Assembly: GCF_003813775.1 (NCBI RefSeq)
Contig: NZ_RPDH01000002.1
Span: 558,001-622,000 of the forward strand
Reading direction: 5' to 3'
Origin: Chitinophaga lutea
GTDB taxonomy: Bacteria > Bacteroidota > Bacteroidia > Chitinophagales > Chitinophagaceae
Length of the DNA: 64,000 bases
A program made the position numbers and the translations under genes. How positions within the stretch are numbered: position 1 is the first letter of the stretch; every line of letters starts with the position of its first letter. Positions 24,758-33,887 of the stretch are shown piece by piece. The notes beneath the pieces were generated by a model. It ran no database searches. It saw only the letters and a list, made by a program, of their open reading frames with translations, and was not told where the DNA came from.

Positions 24758-27124
24758 TCAGAACTTAAAATTCCACGTAATGGCCGGGATAATCGGGAAC
24801 AGTGACACCTGCTTCGCTTTGATCTCCAGATCGCCGTTCAGCACCGCCCCTGTCTGATCGAAGTAGATGAAATACGGGTTGAGGCGGCTGTAAGTGTTGT
24901 AGATGGAAAAAGCCCAGCTGCTGGTGAATTTCCTGTTTTTCTTTTTCTTCTTTCCGGGCGTGTAAACGGCCGACAGGTCGAGGCGGTGATAGGGCTTCAT
25001 CCGGTAACCGTTCATGTCTCCGTATTCCTGCATCAGCACGCCTTCCACGAAATAGAATTTCTCCGGCAAGGTGGTGGTATTGCCGGAACCGAAAATGAAC
25101 ACGCCGGAAAAGCTCCAGCGTGGGTTGAGATCATACATGGCCACAATCGCCAGGTCGTGCCGCCGGTCGTATTTCGCGGGGAACCTTTTGCCGCCGTTGA
25201 GATCGGGAAACTGGCGCCAGGTCCAGGCCAGCGTGTAACCCACCCAACCCGTGAATTTCCCTTTGATTTTACGCAGGAACAGCTCCAGTCCATAGGCATA
25301 CCCCCTGCCGAATACGAATTCCTCTTCCGGATCTTTCAGCGTGGGCGTGTACCCGGAGCGGTACTCTATCTGGTTTTGCATATCCTTGTAATAGGCTTCC
25401 CCGGAGGCTTCCCAGGCATTTTCATTGAAGTTGCGGTAATAGCCGATGGCATATTGCCAGGCATATTGCGGTTTTACGTTGAGGGTGCTGGGCACCCAGA
25501 TGTCTGTCGGTAAAGTGCTGCCGGCATTGGTCACCAGGTGAATGAACTGGTTGTTGCGGGTAACCGCCGCTTTGATCGAGTTCCGCTCGTTCCAGGCATA
25601 CCGTACGATGATGCGCGGTTCAAACCCGCCGTAGCTGCGCACTTCTTCGTTCCATTTATAGGTAACGCTATCGATTTTGTTACCGTCTCCGTCCCGGATA
25701 TAGCGCGTGTACGGGCCGATCTGGCGGAAACCGCTGTAACGCAATCCCAGGTTAACTTTCAGCTGGGGGCTTATTTCCCAGTCGTCCTGGATATACAACG
25801 CCGCCTCATGCGCATATTTGCGGAAGGCGTTGTCCGGTTTGAAGGTCGTGGTATCCTGTCGCCCGCTGATGGACGACGGCGTGAAGCGGTGATAGATATA
25901 GTTGCCGCCGAATTTGAGGTGATGCCTGAAGTTGATGAAATAATCGAAGTCCAGCTTCCCGTTGTAATCCCGGATGCCGGATTGCAGGTTCATGTGGAAG
26001 GTTTGCTGGGTAGCGCTGAACTGGAATTTGTAATCGTTGTAGATCAGCGAGGTGTTCATAAAGAGTTTTTTGCTGAACACATGATTCCACCGGAGTGTAG
26101 CTGTATTGTTCCCCCAGGGGATATCCGTTTCAAAGCTGCGCCCCGCGTTACGGTAGCGGAAAACATCCCGCCCCACGTAACCGCTCAGGAAAAGGCGGTC
26201 TTTATCCGAAAAGCGGTAGTTGATTTTGGCGTTCAGATCGTGGAAGTGGTAGCCCGAACCGTAAAAAGAACTCGTCTTTTTGACAAAGGGTTTGGCCAGC
26301 AGGTCCGCGTACGTTCTTCTGCCGGAGATGATAAAGCTCGATTTGTCTTTCTGGATGGGCCCCTGGATGCTAAGCCGGGAGGCGATTGCGCCGATGCCGC
26401 CTTCTACCTGGAACACCTGGTTGTTGCCGTCTTTCATGACCACATCGAGCACAGACGACAGGCGTCCCCCATAGCTGGCGGGCATTCCGCCCTTGATCAG
26501 GGTCACATCGCGGATGGCGTCTGCATTAAACACGGAAAAGAATCCGAAAAGGTGCCCCGTGTTGTATACCGGCGCTTCATCCAGCAGAATGAGGTTCTGG
26601 TCCGGTCCGCCGCCCCGCACATAAAAGCCCGCGTTACCTTCCCCGGCAGCCTGTACGCCCGGCATCAGCTGTATGGCTTTCAGCGGGTCCACTTCCCCCA
26701 TCAGTGCCGGCAGTTTCTTCATTTGTTCCGTAGCCAGCTCCACTTTGCCCATCTCGGTGTTTTTGACATTTTCGTCTTTGCGTTTTTCCGTGATGACGAT
26801 TTCGCGGGCCTGGAAGGATTTTGGCACCAGGGAAGTGTTCAGGTTCTGGGAAGCTTTTACCTGGACGGTTCTTTCCTGCGCTTCATATCCCATGAAAGAA
26901 AACGCGAGAGTGTATTCGCCCGCCGGCAGCGTGATCGCGTAAAAACCGTACGTATTGGCCTGCACGCCGCTGCTGGTGCCTTTGATGCCGATGCTGGCGC
27001 CCATCAGGGATTCGCCGGATGTACTGTCGCGCACATAACCGCTGATGACGAACCGCTGCTGCGCATACGATAGCGTGGAGAAAAAACAGGATAATAAAAG
27101 AAAGAGGCGGCAGGCGATTTTCAT
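24758..27124 (-). CDS. TonB-dependent receptor with carboxypeptidase-regulatory domain
   Basis: The 788-residue product has a signal peptide (MKIACRLFLLLSCFFSTLSYA), a CarboxypepD_reg-like domain at 24-110 (FVISGYVRDSTSGESLMGASI), a plug domain with GNAGFYVRGGGPDQNLILLD and ALIKGGMPASYGGRLSSV-like segments, and a beta-barrel ending in ITWNFKF. It is shorter than SusC proteins and has no SusD partner, which suggests a ligand such as a siderophore, cobalamin or metal complex, or a protein of the cell envelope; none can be favoured. It is preceded by a 310-bp spacer filled with tandem repeats, so its promoter lies within or before that repeat cluster. Confidence 0.9.
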   Translation of the reverse strand: MKIACRLFLLLSCFFSTLSYAQQRFVISGYVRDSTSGESLMGASIGIKGTSSGVQANTYGFYAITLPAGEYTLAFSFMGYEAQERTVQVKASQNLNTSLVPKSFQAREIVITEKRKDENVKNTEMGKVELATEQMKKLPALMGEVDPLKAIQLMPGVQAAGEGNAGFYVRGGGPDQNLILLDEAPVYNTGHLFGFFSVFNADAIRDVTLIKGGMPASYGGRLSSVLDVVMKDGNNQVFQVEGGIGAIASRLSIQGPIQKDKSSFIISGRRTYADLLAKPFVKKTSSFYGSGYHFHDLNAKINYRFSDKDRLFLSGYVGRDVFRYRNAGRSFETDIPWGNNTATLRWNHVFSKKLFMNTSLIYNDYKFQFSATQQTFHMNLQSGIRDYNGKLDFDYFINFRHHLKFGGNYIYHRFTPSSISGRQDTTTFKPDNAFRKYAHEAALYIQDDWEISPQLKVNLGLRYSGFRQIGPYTRYIRDGDGNKIDSVTYKWNEEVRSYGGFEPRIIVRYAWNERNSIKAAVTRNNQFIHLVTNAGSTLPTDIWVPSTLNVKPQYAWQYAIGYYRNFNENAWEASGEAYYKDMQNQIEYRSGYTPTLKDPEEEFVFGRGYAYGLELFLRKIKGKFTGWVGYTLAWTWRQFPDLNGGKRFPAKYDRRHDLAIVAMYDLNPRWSFSGVFIFGSGNTTTLPEKFYFVEGVLMQEYGDMNGYRMKPYHRLDLSAVYTPGKKKKKNRKFTSSWAFSIYNTYSRLNPYFIYFDQTGAVLNGDLEIKAKQVSLFPIIPAITWNFKF

Positions 27125-27156
27125 CCCGAACAGATTGATATGGTTTTAATGATGGG

Positions 27157-27407
27157 TATGCGGGAAAACAGGAAGTTGGTGATTCAAAGGATACCGGGCG
27201 AAACAGGATACTTGTCAAAGGAATACAGGACGAAACAGGAAACGCTTATTCAGGAGTATAGGACTAAATCGGAATCCGGTCATCGAAAGATACGGGAACA
27301 CTGGACAATACAGGAAACGTTTATTAAGGAGTATAGGACTAAATCGGAAACCGGTCATCAAGGATATGGGAGTATAGGACGAAACGATACAGCTGGTTAT
27401 TCAAAGG
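27157..27407 (+). repeat. Tandem repeat cluster, 33-34 bp period, upstream of TonB receptor gene
   Basis: About six full and some partial units of a 31-35 bp consensus TATAGGACGAAACAGGAAACG followed by NTTATTCAAGGA run from 27157 to 27407; units start near 27157, 27192, 27223, 27257, 27291, 27332 and 27373. A 50-bp block at 27235-27284 recurs nearly unchanged at 27310-27359. The units are purine-rich on the plus strand. Spacer-like unique sequence between units is absent, so it is not a CRISPR. Confidence 0.8.
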
Positions 27408-27434
27408 TACTCGGTATGTCGAACAAACTGACGC

Positions 27435-28028
27435 TCAAAACCTCAGCGTATCCGTCACGGAGCCGCAGTGCAACATTTCATCCCCGAAATATGGATTGAC
27501 AATTTCCGTTTTATCACTGAGCCAGTGAGCACCGCGGTTATCGAAGGCCATCGGGCAGTATTGGCGGAAAATGGCGGTGTTTTTCAGCGGCGTTACCCTC
27601 AGCAGGTCGTATAGCTGGTCGGAAACCATCTGAAAAGCGAGGCGCCGGCCGTCCAGCCCGTTTTTGTCGATCAGCATACCCTCCAGTTCTGCGGAAATCC
27701 CCGATGCCTGGCCGGCCAATTGCGCCACCCGGGAGGAGTCGAGCCCTGTACGTGCCACCGGCAGACTGTCGAGGTGATATTTCAATGCCGCAGCCGCCAT
27801 ATCCGCTCCCATTGTGTCTGCCTTGACGAGCGCGGCCGACAGCTGGTAATAGGCGGACATAGTCACTTGCAGGGAATCATAGTACACTGCAGGCAAGGTG
27901 GCGGTTACAGCAGTAAGGGGCTGCTCCGCCGCTGCTTTACCGGCGGCATCATCCGCGCCCTGTGGCTGGTTGCAGGCGGCCAGGGAGGCGGCTAATAAAA
28001 TGATTCCTGAAAAACGACGAATAATCAT
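27435..28028 (-). CDS. DUF3347 domain lipoprotein
   Basis: The 197-residue product has a lipobox (MIIRRFSGIILLAASLAACN, Cys19). The first part after it (VYYDSLQVTMSAYYQLSAALV) is the helical DUF3347 unit, and the C-terminal part has YCPMAFDNRGAHWLS followed by NPYFGDEMLHCG. This C-x-M...C pattern is found at the end of CusB-like efflux adaptors and free DUF3347 lipoproteins and is thought to bind copper or a similar metal. The protein is probably a periplasmic metal-binding lipoprotein; no efflux pump is next to it, so the role is inferred. It lies upstream of the TonB receptor on the same strand, separated by the repeat cluster. Confidence 0.82.
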   Translation of the reverse strand: MIIRRFSGIILLAASLAACNQPQGADDAAGKAAAEQPLTAVTATLPAVYYDSLQVTMSAYYQLSAALVKADTMGADMAAAALKYHLDSLPVARTGLDSSRVAQLAGQASGISAELEGMLIDKNGLDGRRLAFQMVSDQLYDLLRVTPLKNTAIFRQYCPMAFDNRGAHWLSDKTEIVNPYFGDEMLHCGSVTDTLRF

Positions 28029-28121
28029 GATATGTGAATGACGGATTTACAGTGATTGCGGAACAAACCGCCCTGAAACGAGCGCAACTCATTGCAGCAA
28101 ATATAGCACCAAAAAATATAC

Positions 28122-28129
28122 TATCTTTG
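28122..28129 (+). promoter_or_regulatory. -7 box of ABC-F gene
   Basis: TATCTTTG matches TAnnTTTG exactly and lies 22 bp before the ATG at 28152. A TTG lies too far upstream (27-nt spacer) to be a good -33 element. Confidence 0.45.
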
Positions 28130-28151
28130 CGGGTTTAATAGCAATTTACGT

Positions 28152-30131
28152 ATGCTCATCGCACTGCAGGACATCACATTTGAATTCGGCGCAAGAACCA
28201 TTATAGAGGATTCTTCCTTGCACATTATTCCGGGCGACCGCATCGGGCTGATCGGCCTGAACGGGACCGGTAAATCCACCCTGCTCCGCATTATCAACGG
28301 AGAATATACCATTTCGAAAGGCAGTATAAATAAAATACGCAACCTGAGCATCGGTTTCTTCAACCAGGACCTGCTGAGCTTCGAAACCGACGACTCCATC
28401 CTCAATGTAGGCATGACGGCCTTCGAGCAGGCCCTCAAAGTGGAAAAGGAGCTGGAAGAACTGACCGCCAAACTGGAACATTCGCAGGACGAAGCCCTGT
28501 TGCATGAGTATAGCGACAAACTCCACGAGTTCGACACCCTTGACGGCTACAATATCCGCCACAAAACGGCCACCGTGCTGGAAGGCCTCGGCTTCAGCAC
28601 GGCCGACCTGGAACGGCCCTACAACCAGTTCTCCGGCGGCTGGCGCATGCGTGTGCTCCTGGCCCGCCTCATCCTGCAGCAGCCCGACGTGCTGATGCTT
28701 GACGAACCGACCAACCACCTTGACCTTCCGTCGATCGAGTGGCTGGAAAAGTACCTGTCCAACTATAGCGGCGCGGTGATCATCGTTTCGCACGACCGGT
28801 ATTTCCTCGACCGGATGGTCAACAAGATCGTGGAAGTGTACCAGGAACAGCTGCACCATTACGCCGGCAACTACAGCGACTACGAAAAAGAAAAGGTGCT
28901 CCGCCGCGAGCTGCAGCAAAGGGCTTACGAAAACCAGCAGGACTATATCCGTCAGCAGGAAAGGTTTATCGAGCGGTTTAAAGCCAAAGCATCCAAAGCC
29001 GCGCAGGCCCAGAGTATCGCCAAAAGGCTCGATAAACTTGAACGCGTGGAACAGGTAGACGGCGGCCCGTCCAAAATCCGGATGAACTTTTCCGTAGACA
29101 AAATGCCCGGTAAAATCCTCTGCACCCTCGACAATGTCAGCAAATCGTTTGGCGACCTTCATATTCTGAAACATGCCAAAGCGGAGATCAACCGCGGCGA
29201 TAAAATAGGCCTTATCGGGGCCAACGGTAAGGGGAAGTCCACCCTCCTGCGCGTAATCGCCGGCACGGAGCCCATCCAGGGCAACCGTACCCCCGGTCAT
29301 AACGTGGTGACCAGCTTCTATGCGCAACACCAGCTGGAAGACCTGCACCTCGACAATGAAATACTCGAGGAACTGAAAAGCTGCGGCAGTGGCAAAACCG
29401 AAATGGAACTGCGTTCCCTGCTCGGTTGTTTCCTGTTCCAGGGAGACGATGTGTTCAAAAAGATCCGCATCCTCTCCGGTGGTGAGAAAGCCCGTGTGGC
29501 GCTCGCCAAGGTAATCATCAGCCAGGCGAATTTCCTGATGCTTGACGAACCGACCAACCACCTGGACATGAACTCCGTGGAAATGCTCATCGACGCCCTC
29601 GGTAAATATGAGGGAAGCCTGGTGCTCGTTTCGCACGACCGTTATTTTGTGAGCAAAACCGCCAACAAAATCTGGGAAATCGTAGACGGGGAAATCAAGG
29701 AATTCAAAGGCACCTATACGGAATGGGAAGAATGGAAGAAACGCCAGGCGCTGGCAGCCCAGCCTCCCAAACCCGATAAAAAATCGGCGTCCGCTGCGGC
29801 CAGCGTATCCGCTCCTGCACCGGCGCAACCCGTCCAGGCGCCTGCCAATACACCATCAGCCAACAAGCCGATCGACAAGGACCTGAAAAAGGAACTGCAA
29901 AAACAACAGCGCCAGTTTCAGCAACTGGAGCAACAGATCGCCGGCCTGAAAGACAAAATGCAACTGCTGGAGGCGGACCTCGCCAACCCGGACATTTACG
30001 GTGACAAACAAAAATTCCTCAACGCCGAAACCGCCTATAAAAAGGCCACCGCCGAACTGGAAAAAGCCAATAAGGAATACGAAACCGTATTTGAAAAAGT
30101 CATGGAACTGGAAGAAAAAATGCAGGCTTAA
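28152..30131 (+). CDS. ABC-F family ATPase
   Basis: The 659-residue product has two ABC ATPase domains in tandem and no membrane segment. Domain 1 has Walker A GLNGTGKS at 35-42, signature FSGGWRMRV and Walker B VLMLDEPTNHLD. Domain 2 has GANGKGKS near 358, LSGGEKARV and FLMLDEPTNHLD. An inter-domain linker (QQRAYENQQDYIRQQERFIE) and an extended C-terminal coiled coil after about 590 resemble Uup/ABCF3-type proteins. ABC-F proteins act on the ribosome at stalled peptides or in ribosome quality control, and some give antibiotic resistance. A Pro/Ala-rich stretch near 540-575 joins the coiled coil. It is transcribed alone. Confidence 0.93.
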   Translation: MLIALQDITFEFGARTIIEDSSLHIIPGDRIGLIGLNGTGKSTLLRIINGEYTISKGSINKIRNLSIGFFNQDLLSFETDDSILNVGMTAFEQALKVEKELEELTAKLEHSQDEALLHEYSDKLHEFDTLDGYNIRHKTATVLEGLGFSTADLERPYNQFSGGWRMRVLLARLILQQPDVLMLDEPTNHLDLPSIEWLEKYLSNYSGAVIIVSHDRYFLDRMVNKIVEVYQEQLHHYAGNYSDYEKEKVLRRELQQRAYENQQDYIRQQERFIERFKAKASKAAQAQSIAKRLDKLERVEQVDGGPSKIRMNFSVDKMPGKILCTLDNVSKSFGDLHILKHAKAEINRGDKIGLIGANGKGKSTLLRVIAGTEPIQGNRTPGHNVVTSFYAQHQLEDLHLDNEILEELKSCGSGKTEMELRSLLGCFLFQGDDVFKKIRILSGGEKARVALAKVIISQANFLMLDEPTNHLDMNSVEMLIDALGKYEGSLVLVSHDRYFVSKTANKIWEIVDGEIKEFKGTYTEWEEWKKRQALAAQPPKPDKKSASAAASVSAPAPAQPVQAPANTPSANKPIDKDLKKELQKQQRQFQQLEQQIAGLKDKMQLLEADLANPDIYGDKQKFLNAETAYKKATAELEKANKEYETVFEKVMELEEKMQA

Positions 30132-30363
30132 CAAAACTGTTTTTCGTCTACTAAACGTCCCTCATGGCTCCGCTATGCGGGATGTTTCTTTTACGCCCGG
30201 GTTGCCGGCCCAATGTATGTTCAACGTGCATCGAACCGCATTCCATACAATACGTCCTGCTTTAAATCACACCTGGGCGATTTTGTTCAACCCTTTCGTC
30301 AAGCCATTTCTCCCCTTCGTGTAGCGCCGCTGTCCCTAAAAAAGCTTACATTTAAATTGCCAT

Positions 30364-31392
30364 ATGAACATTCTCAAAAAGATCATCGACTGGCGCCTCC
30401 ATCACGTGCTTTTCTGGCTGGCATTCTTTGTGGTGTGGATCACATTGCGGATAGATGATTACCCGGACCTCCTGCCCACGATCCTGGCAGGCCTCCTCAA
30501 AGTCCTTTCCCTCGCCGGCGCCGTCTATTTCACCAACTATGTTCTCATCCCGAAGTTTCTTTACACCAAAAAATACATCGCGTTCCTCCTCTCCTTCACC
30601 GCCCTCGTTTTTGTCACCGGCTTTCTCGTCATCAAACTGCTCGACCTCATCCTGCTGCCCTACGCCTCCAGCATCACCCACTGGCCCAACGCCACCCTCA
30701 ACAGCCAGCTGTACGACGTGTACATCCCGTTGTTCTTTATGGTAGGCGCCGCGGCAGGCATCAAATTCTATATCGACCAGCTGCGCACCCTCCACCGCCT
30801 CCAGAGCGCCCTGCGGGCCGGCGCGGAACAGGAGTTGCAATACCTTCGTTCCCAGATCAACCCGCATTCGCTTTTCAATTCTCTCAATACCATCTATTTC
30901 CTGATCGATAAAGAAAACAAACCGGCCCGCGAAACGCTGATGAAATTTTCGGAATTGCTCCGCTACCAGCTGTACGACTGCAATACGGAAAGCATCGGCA
31001 TCGAACGGGAGGTGCAATATCTCCGTAACTATGTAGCCATACAGCGGCTGCGGCACGACGAGCAATACGACATACAATTCGACAGTGCTGCGAGCGTACG
31101 CGATTTCAACATCGCCCCGCTCCTGCTGATCCCCTTTGTTGAAAACGCATTCAAACATGTATCGTCGCACTTGTCCCCGAATTCCATCCACATCAGCATG
31201 GACATGACGGGGGGCCGGTTTTGCCTCCGCGTACGGAATACCCGGGAAGAAAAAAATACCGGTGCTGCCGGCGGCATCGGCCTGGCCAACGTCAAAAGAA
31301 GACTGGAACTGCTGTACCCGGAGAAATACGACCTGCATATACAAAACGGCGGCGATCTTTATTCCGTGACCCTCAATCTGCAAGTAACATGA
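30364..31392 (+). CDS. LytS-type sensor histidine kinase
   Basis: The 342-residue product has four predicted membrane segments (about 15-29, 43-61, 72-96, 117-135), then a His_kinase domain starting AEQELQYLRSQINPHSLFNSLN. His168 is the expected phospho-acceptor; the next residue is Ser169 instead of the usual Phe of NPHFLFN. A HATPase segment follows (IPFVENAFKHV, then GIGLANVKRRLELLY). It is an inner-membrane kinase of the LytS/YehU type that works with a LytTR response regulator, encoded next with a 4-bp ATGA overlap. The input signal is unknown. Confidence 0.93.
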   Translation: MNILKKIIDWRLHHVLFWLAFFVVWITLRIDDYPDLLPTILAGLLKVLSLAGAVYFTNYVLIPKFLYTKKYIAFLLSFTALVFVTGFLVIKLLDLILLPYASSITHWPNATLNSQLYDVYIPLFFMVGAAAGIKFYIDQLRTLHRLQSALRAGAEQELQYLRSQINPHSLFNSLNTIYFLIDKENKPARETLMKFSELLRYQLYDCNTESIGIEREVQYLRNYVAIQRLRHDEQYDIQFDSAASVRDFNIAPLLLIPFVENAFKHVSSHLSPNSIHISMDMTGGRFCLRVRNTREEKNTGAAGGIGLANVKRRLELLYPEKYDLHIQNGGDLYSVTLNLQVT

Positions 31393-32090
31393 CTATCCGT
31401 TGCCTCATCGTGGACGATGAACCGCTTGCCCGTAAAGGCCTGAAAGAATATATAGAAGATGTCCCTTTCCTGGAACTGGCCGGGGAATGTGACTCTCCCG
31501 TGAAAGCCGCCGCCATCCTGCAGACGCAGCCGGTGCAGCTGCTCTTCCTCGACGTCCAGATGCCGCGGATGACCGGCATCGAATTCCTCCGTTCCCTACC
31601 CCAGCCGCCGCTGGTCATTTTCACGACCGCGCACCCGGACTATGCCGTGGAAAGCTTTGAGCTCAACGCGCTGGACTACCTGCTGAAGCCGATATCGTTC
31701 GAACGATTCATGAAAGCCGTCATGAAAGCAAGGGCGTACATGGACGTGCATCAGAAAAAAGATGCGGACTATTTTTTCATCAAATGCGATAACAAACTCG
31801 AAAAAATAAATTTCCAGGATGTGCTGTTTGTGGAGGCGCTGCAGAACTATGTGGCCGTTCATACCACCCAGCGCAAATTCACGACCTACCTCACCTTCAA
31901 AGGCGTGGAAGAATACCTGCCGGCGGAGCGGTTTATCAAAGTCCACAAGTCGTTCATTGTGGCCGTCGACAAAATAGACAGCATTGACGGGAACGAGCTG
32001 GTCATCGGCCAGCATCATATCCCCATCAGCCGCAACCTGAAAGACGAAGTAATGGAAAAAATCCTGAACAAACGGTACCTCCGGCGGTAG
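31389..32090 (+). CDS. LytTR-family response regulator
   Basis: The start at 31389 (MTIRCLIVDDEPLARKGL) overlaps the kinase stop by 4 bp; the longer frame is read-through from the kinase. The 233-residue product has a receiver domain with Asp in LLFLDVQMP, Thr in IFTTAH and Lys in LLKPI, and a LytTR DNA-binding domain (residues about 130-230) with FFIKCDNKLEKINFQDVLFV and RFIKVHKSFIVAVDKID. It is the partner of the LytS-type kinase. Genes of this class in Bacteroidota usually control nearby or envelope genes; the targets are unknown. Confidence 0.94.
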   Translation: MTIRCLIVDDEPLARKGLKEYIEDVPFLELAGECDSPVKAAAILQTQPVQLLFLDVQMPRMTGIEFLRSLPQPPLVIFTTAHPDYAVESFELNALDYLLKPISFERFMKAVMKARAYMDVHQKKDADYFFIKCDNKLEKINFQDVLFVEALQNYVAVHTTQRKFTTYLTFKGVEEYLPAERFIKVHKSFIVAVDKIDSIDGNELVIGQHHIPISRNLKDEVMEKILNKRYLRR

Positions 32091-32093
32091 CGC

Positions 32094-33104
32094 TTACCGC
32101 TTCCTGCGCTTATTAAACAGCATCAGCCCTTTATCGATCCCTTTCCGCAGCTGCGCCTGTTCTTCTTCCGGCAATGCCAGTACGTCCGTACATTCCTGGC
32201 TGCAGCAGCCGTTATATTTAGCCGCGCATTTTTCGCATTGAATAAACAGAAGGTGGCAGCCTTCATTGGCGCAATTGGTATGAGTATCGCAGGGCTCGCC
32301 GCACTGGTGGCACTGGCTGATGACGTCGTCGCTGATGCGCTCGCCGAGCCGCTCGTCGAACACGAAGTTTTTACCCTTGAATTTATTGGGCAGGCCTTGT
32401 TCCCTTGCCTTGTTGGTGTATTCGATAATACCGCCCTCGAGGTGGAACACGTTTTTAAAGCCCTGGTGCAACATATAGGCGGAAGCCTTTTCGCAACGGA
32501 TGCCGCCGGTGCAGTACATGATGATGTTTTTTTCTTTATGCTCCTGCATCATCTCCACCGCCATCGGCAATTGTTCCCGGAAAGTGGCGGAAGGTACCTC
32601 CAGCGCCTTGTCAAAATGCCCCACCTCATATTCGTAGTGGTTGCGCATGTCGATGATCACCGTATCCGGGTCCTCGGTCAGCCGATTGAACTCCGCGGCA
32701 TTGACGTACCGGCCCCGGTTGTCCATGTCGAACGAAGGATCGGTGATACCGTCGGCCACGATTTTATCGCGCACTTTGATCTTTAATACCCAGAACGATT
32801 TCCCATTATCATCCACCGCAATGTTCAGGCGGATGCCATTGAGGAAAGGAATCGCGTACAGTTGTTGCTTAAACGCCTCAAAATGATGCTCGGGAATACT
32901 CACCTGTGCATTGATGCCTTCGTGCGCCACGTAAACGCGGCCAAACACACCAATTTGTGAGAGGGAAAGATACAGGCTGTCTCTGAACGCCTGCGGGTCT
33001 GCAATTTTGGCGTACTGGTAGAAAGAAACAGTCACGCGCCTAAATGTTTCTGCCGCGAGCTTTTGCTTCAGCTCCGTGGCAGACAATCTGTTATGTAATA
33101 CCAT
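32094..33104 (-). CDS. trhO: tRNA uridine 34 hydroxylase / rhodanese-like protein TrhO (YceA)
   Basis: The 336-residue product has an N-terminal acylphosphatase-like region (residues 20-115, [27 protein letters not shown]), a rhodanese domain ([19 protein letters not shown], active-site loop CTGGIRCEK with Cys198) and a C-terminal Cys-rich region ([20 protein letters not shown]) likely to bind zinc. This matches TrhO, which makes 5-hydroxyuridine at U34 of tRNA with oxygen. The stop is 3 bp from the convergent LytTR gene stop. It is probably transcribed alone from the promoter region above 33105. Confidence 0.92.
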   Translation of the reverse strand: MVLHNRLSATELKQKLAAETFRRVTVSFYQYAKIADPQAFRDSLYLSLSQIGVFGRVYVAHEGINAQVSIPEHHFEAFKQQLYAIPFLNGIRLNIAVDDNGKSFWVLKIKVRDKIVADGITDPSFDMDNRGRYVNAAEFNRLTEDPDTVIIDMRNHYEYEVGHFDKALEVPSATFREQLPMAVEMMQEHKEKNIIMYCTGGIRCEKASAYMLHQGFKNVFHLEGGIIEYTNKAREQGLPNKFKGKNFVFDERLGERISDDVISQCHQCGEPCDTHTNCANEGCHLLFIQCEKCAAKYNGCCSQECTDVLALPEEEQAQLRKGIDKGLMLFNKRRKR

Positions 33105-33462
33105 CTTTGAATTTTAAGGACGAACGCCGGTCGAACAAAATTCTGTTATCGCCTTGATTCCCAACGGCAGTAGGGAATTTTACTTCCCCGGAACATGCCG
33201 GACGGAAAATCGGACTGCCAGACAATACTCTGCTGGCAGCGCCGCAAAGTTATGAAAAATCTTTTCCACATCCGGTACAACAGTAGCCTCACAAGATAAA
33301 ATATTGAAAACCACAACAAATTATCTAAATCATTCATTTATAGAGAATCGTCATGCAAGTTATCCCCCAAAAGTATGGCACGATATTCGAAAATTGTCTG
33401 GTAACGCATGAGATCGCCCCCGTGAGGACAGTACAATTATTTAACCCTAAACGCAAACCTAT
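33105..33462. other. Non-coding stretch between trhO and possible small gene
   Basis: This 358-bp stretch holds the trhO upstream region. The only open frame (minus, 33146-33337) has no recognisable features. Apart from AT-rich sequence near 33290-33360 nothing clear was found. Confidence 0.5.
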
Positions 33463-33603
33463 ATGAATATTTATGCGTACTACTTTTTCGCAGTGGTTTT
33501 AGGCCTTTGGGCATACCGGCTGGCAGTTTATTTTTTCGGTGGTGAGAAAACGCCAAAAAATTCTTCGGCAAGAAATTACCGGAGGAGGATACAACGTTCC
33601 TGA
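33463..33603 (+). CDS. Possible 46-residue single-pass membrane protein
   Basis: ATG at 33463 opens a 46-codon frame ending TGA at 33601-33603. The product begins MNIYAYYFFAVVLGLWAYRL, continues AVYFFGGEKTPKNSS, and has a basic end (RNYRRRIQRS). It has one clear membrane helix at residues 3-25 followed by a positively charged tail, the pattern of small bacterial inner-membrane proteins. A strong hairpin terminator lies 28 bp beyond the stop on the same strand, which supports transcription in this direction. No promoter box or homologue was recognised, so this remains tentative. Confidence 0.4.
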   Translation: MNIYAYYFFAVVLGLWAYRLAVYFFGGEKTPKNSSARNYRRRIQRS

Positions 33604-33630
33604 CAAAATATTCAGGCAAGCAAAAAACAT

Positions 33631-33681
33631 GGGGCTGATGGAAAAGCAGGCAAGGCTTTTCTGTCAGCCCCGGATTTTTTC
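33631..33681. terminator. Long bidirectional terminator
   Basis: Nested arms GGGGCTGA...TCAGCCCC and AAAAGC...GCTTTT form one long hairpin with a T-run on the plus side (GGATTTTTTC) and a T-rich run on the minus side. It can end transcripts from the small plus-strand frame and possibly from the DUF5686 gene. Confidence 0.75.
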
Positions 33682-33887
33682 TATTGGATTTGTAAATCCC
33701 TTTTTCTATTTTTAGTTCAGGTAACTATTCCACGATATGTTTGCACCGCGTTGAGGGCGCTTGATTTCCAGCCAGCTTCCGATTCCCTTTCAGTTGTACC
33801 TGATGCCGCCTGTTGAGTAAACCATGCAGCACATCTCTGACATAGCTGCTGCGTTTCCACCCTTGCGTCGGCCACTGCGGGTTATCA
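33682..33887. other. Non-coding stretch downstream of DUF5686 gene
   Basis: About 200 bp between the terminator and the DUF5686 stop. A minus-strand frame (33725-33940) overlaps the gene end and has no family-like features. Nothing else was seen. Confidence 0.4.

Noticed and set aside
25538..27073. 511-codon open frame antisense to the TonB receptor gene
   Set aside because: Shadow frame; composition and lack of any motif show it is not coding.
27140..27499. 119-codon plus-strand open frame through the 33-bp repeats
   Set aside because: It has an 11-residue repeat only because the DNA repeat is about 33 bp. Units of 31-35 bp break the phase and it runs into the antisense of the DUF3347 gene.
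28146..29828. 560-codon open frame antisense to the ABC-F gene
   Set aside because: The sense frame has all ABC motifs; the antisense frame has none.
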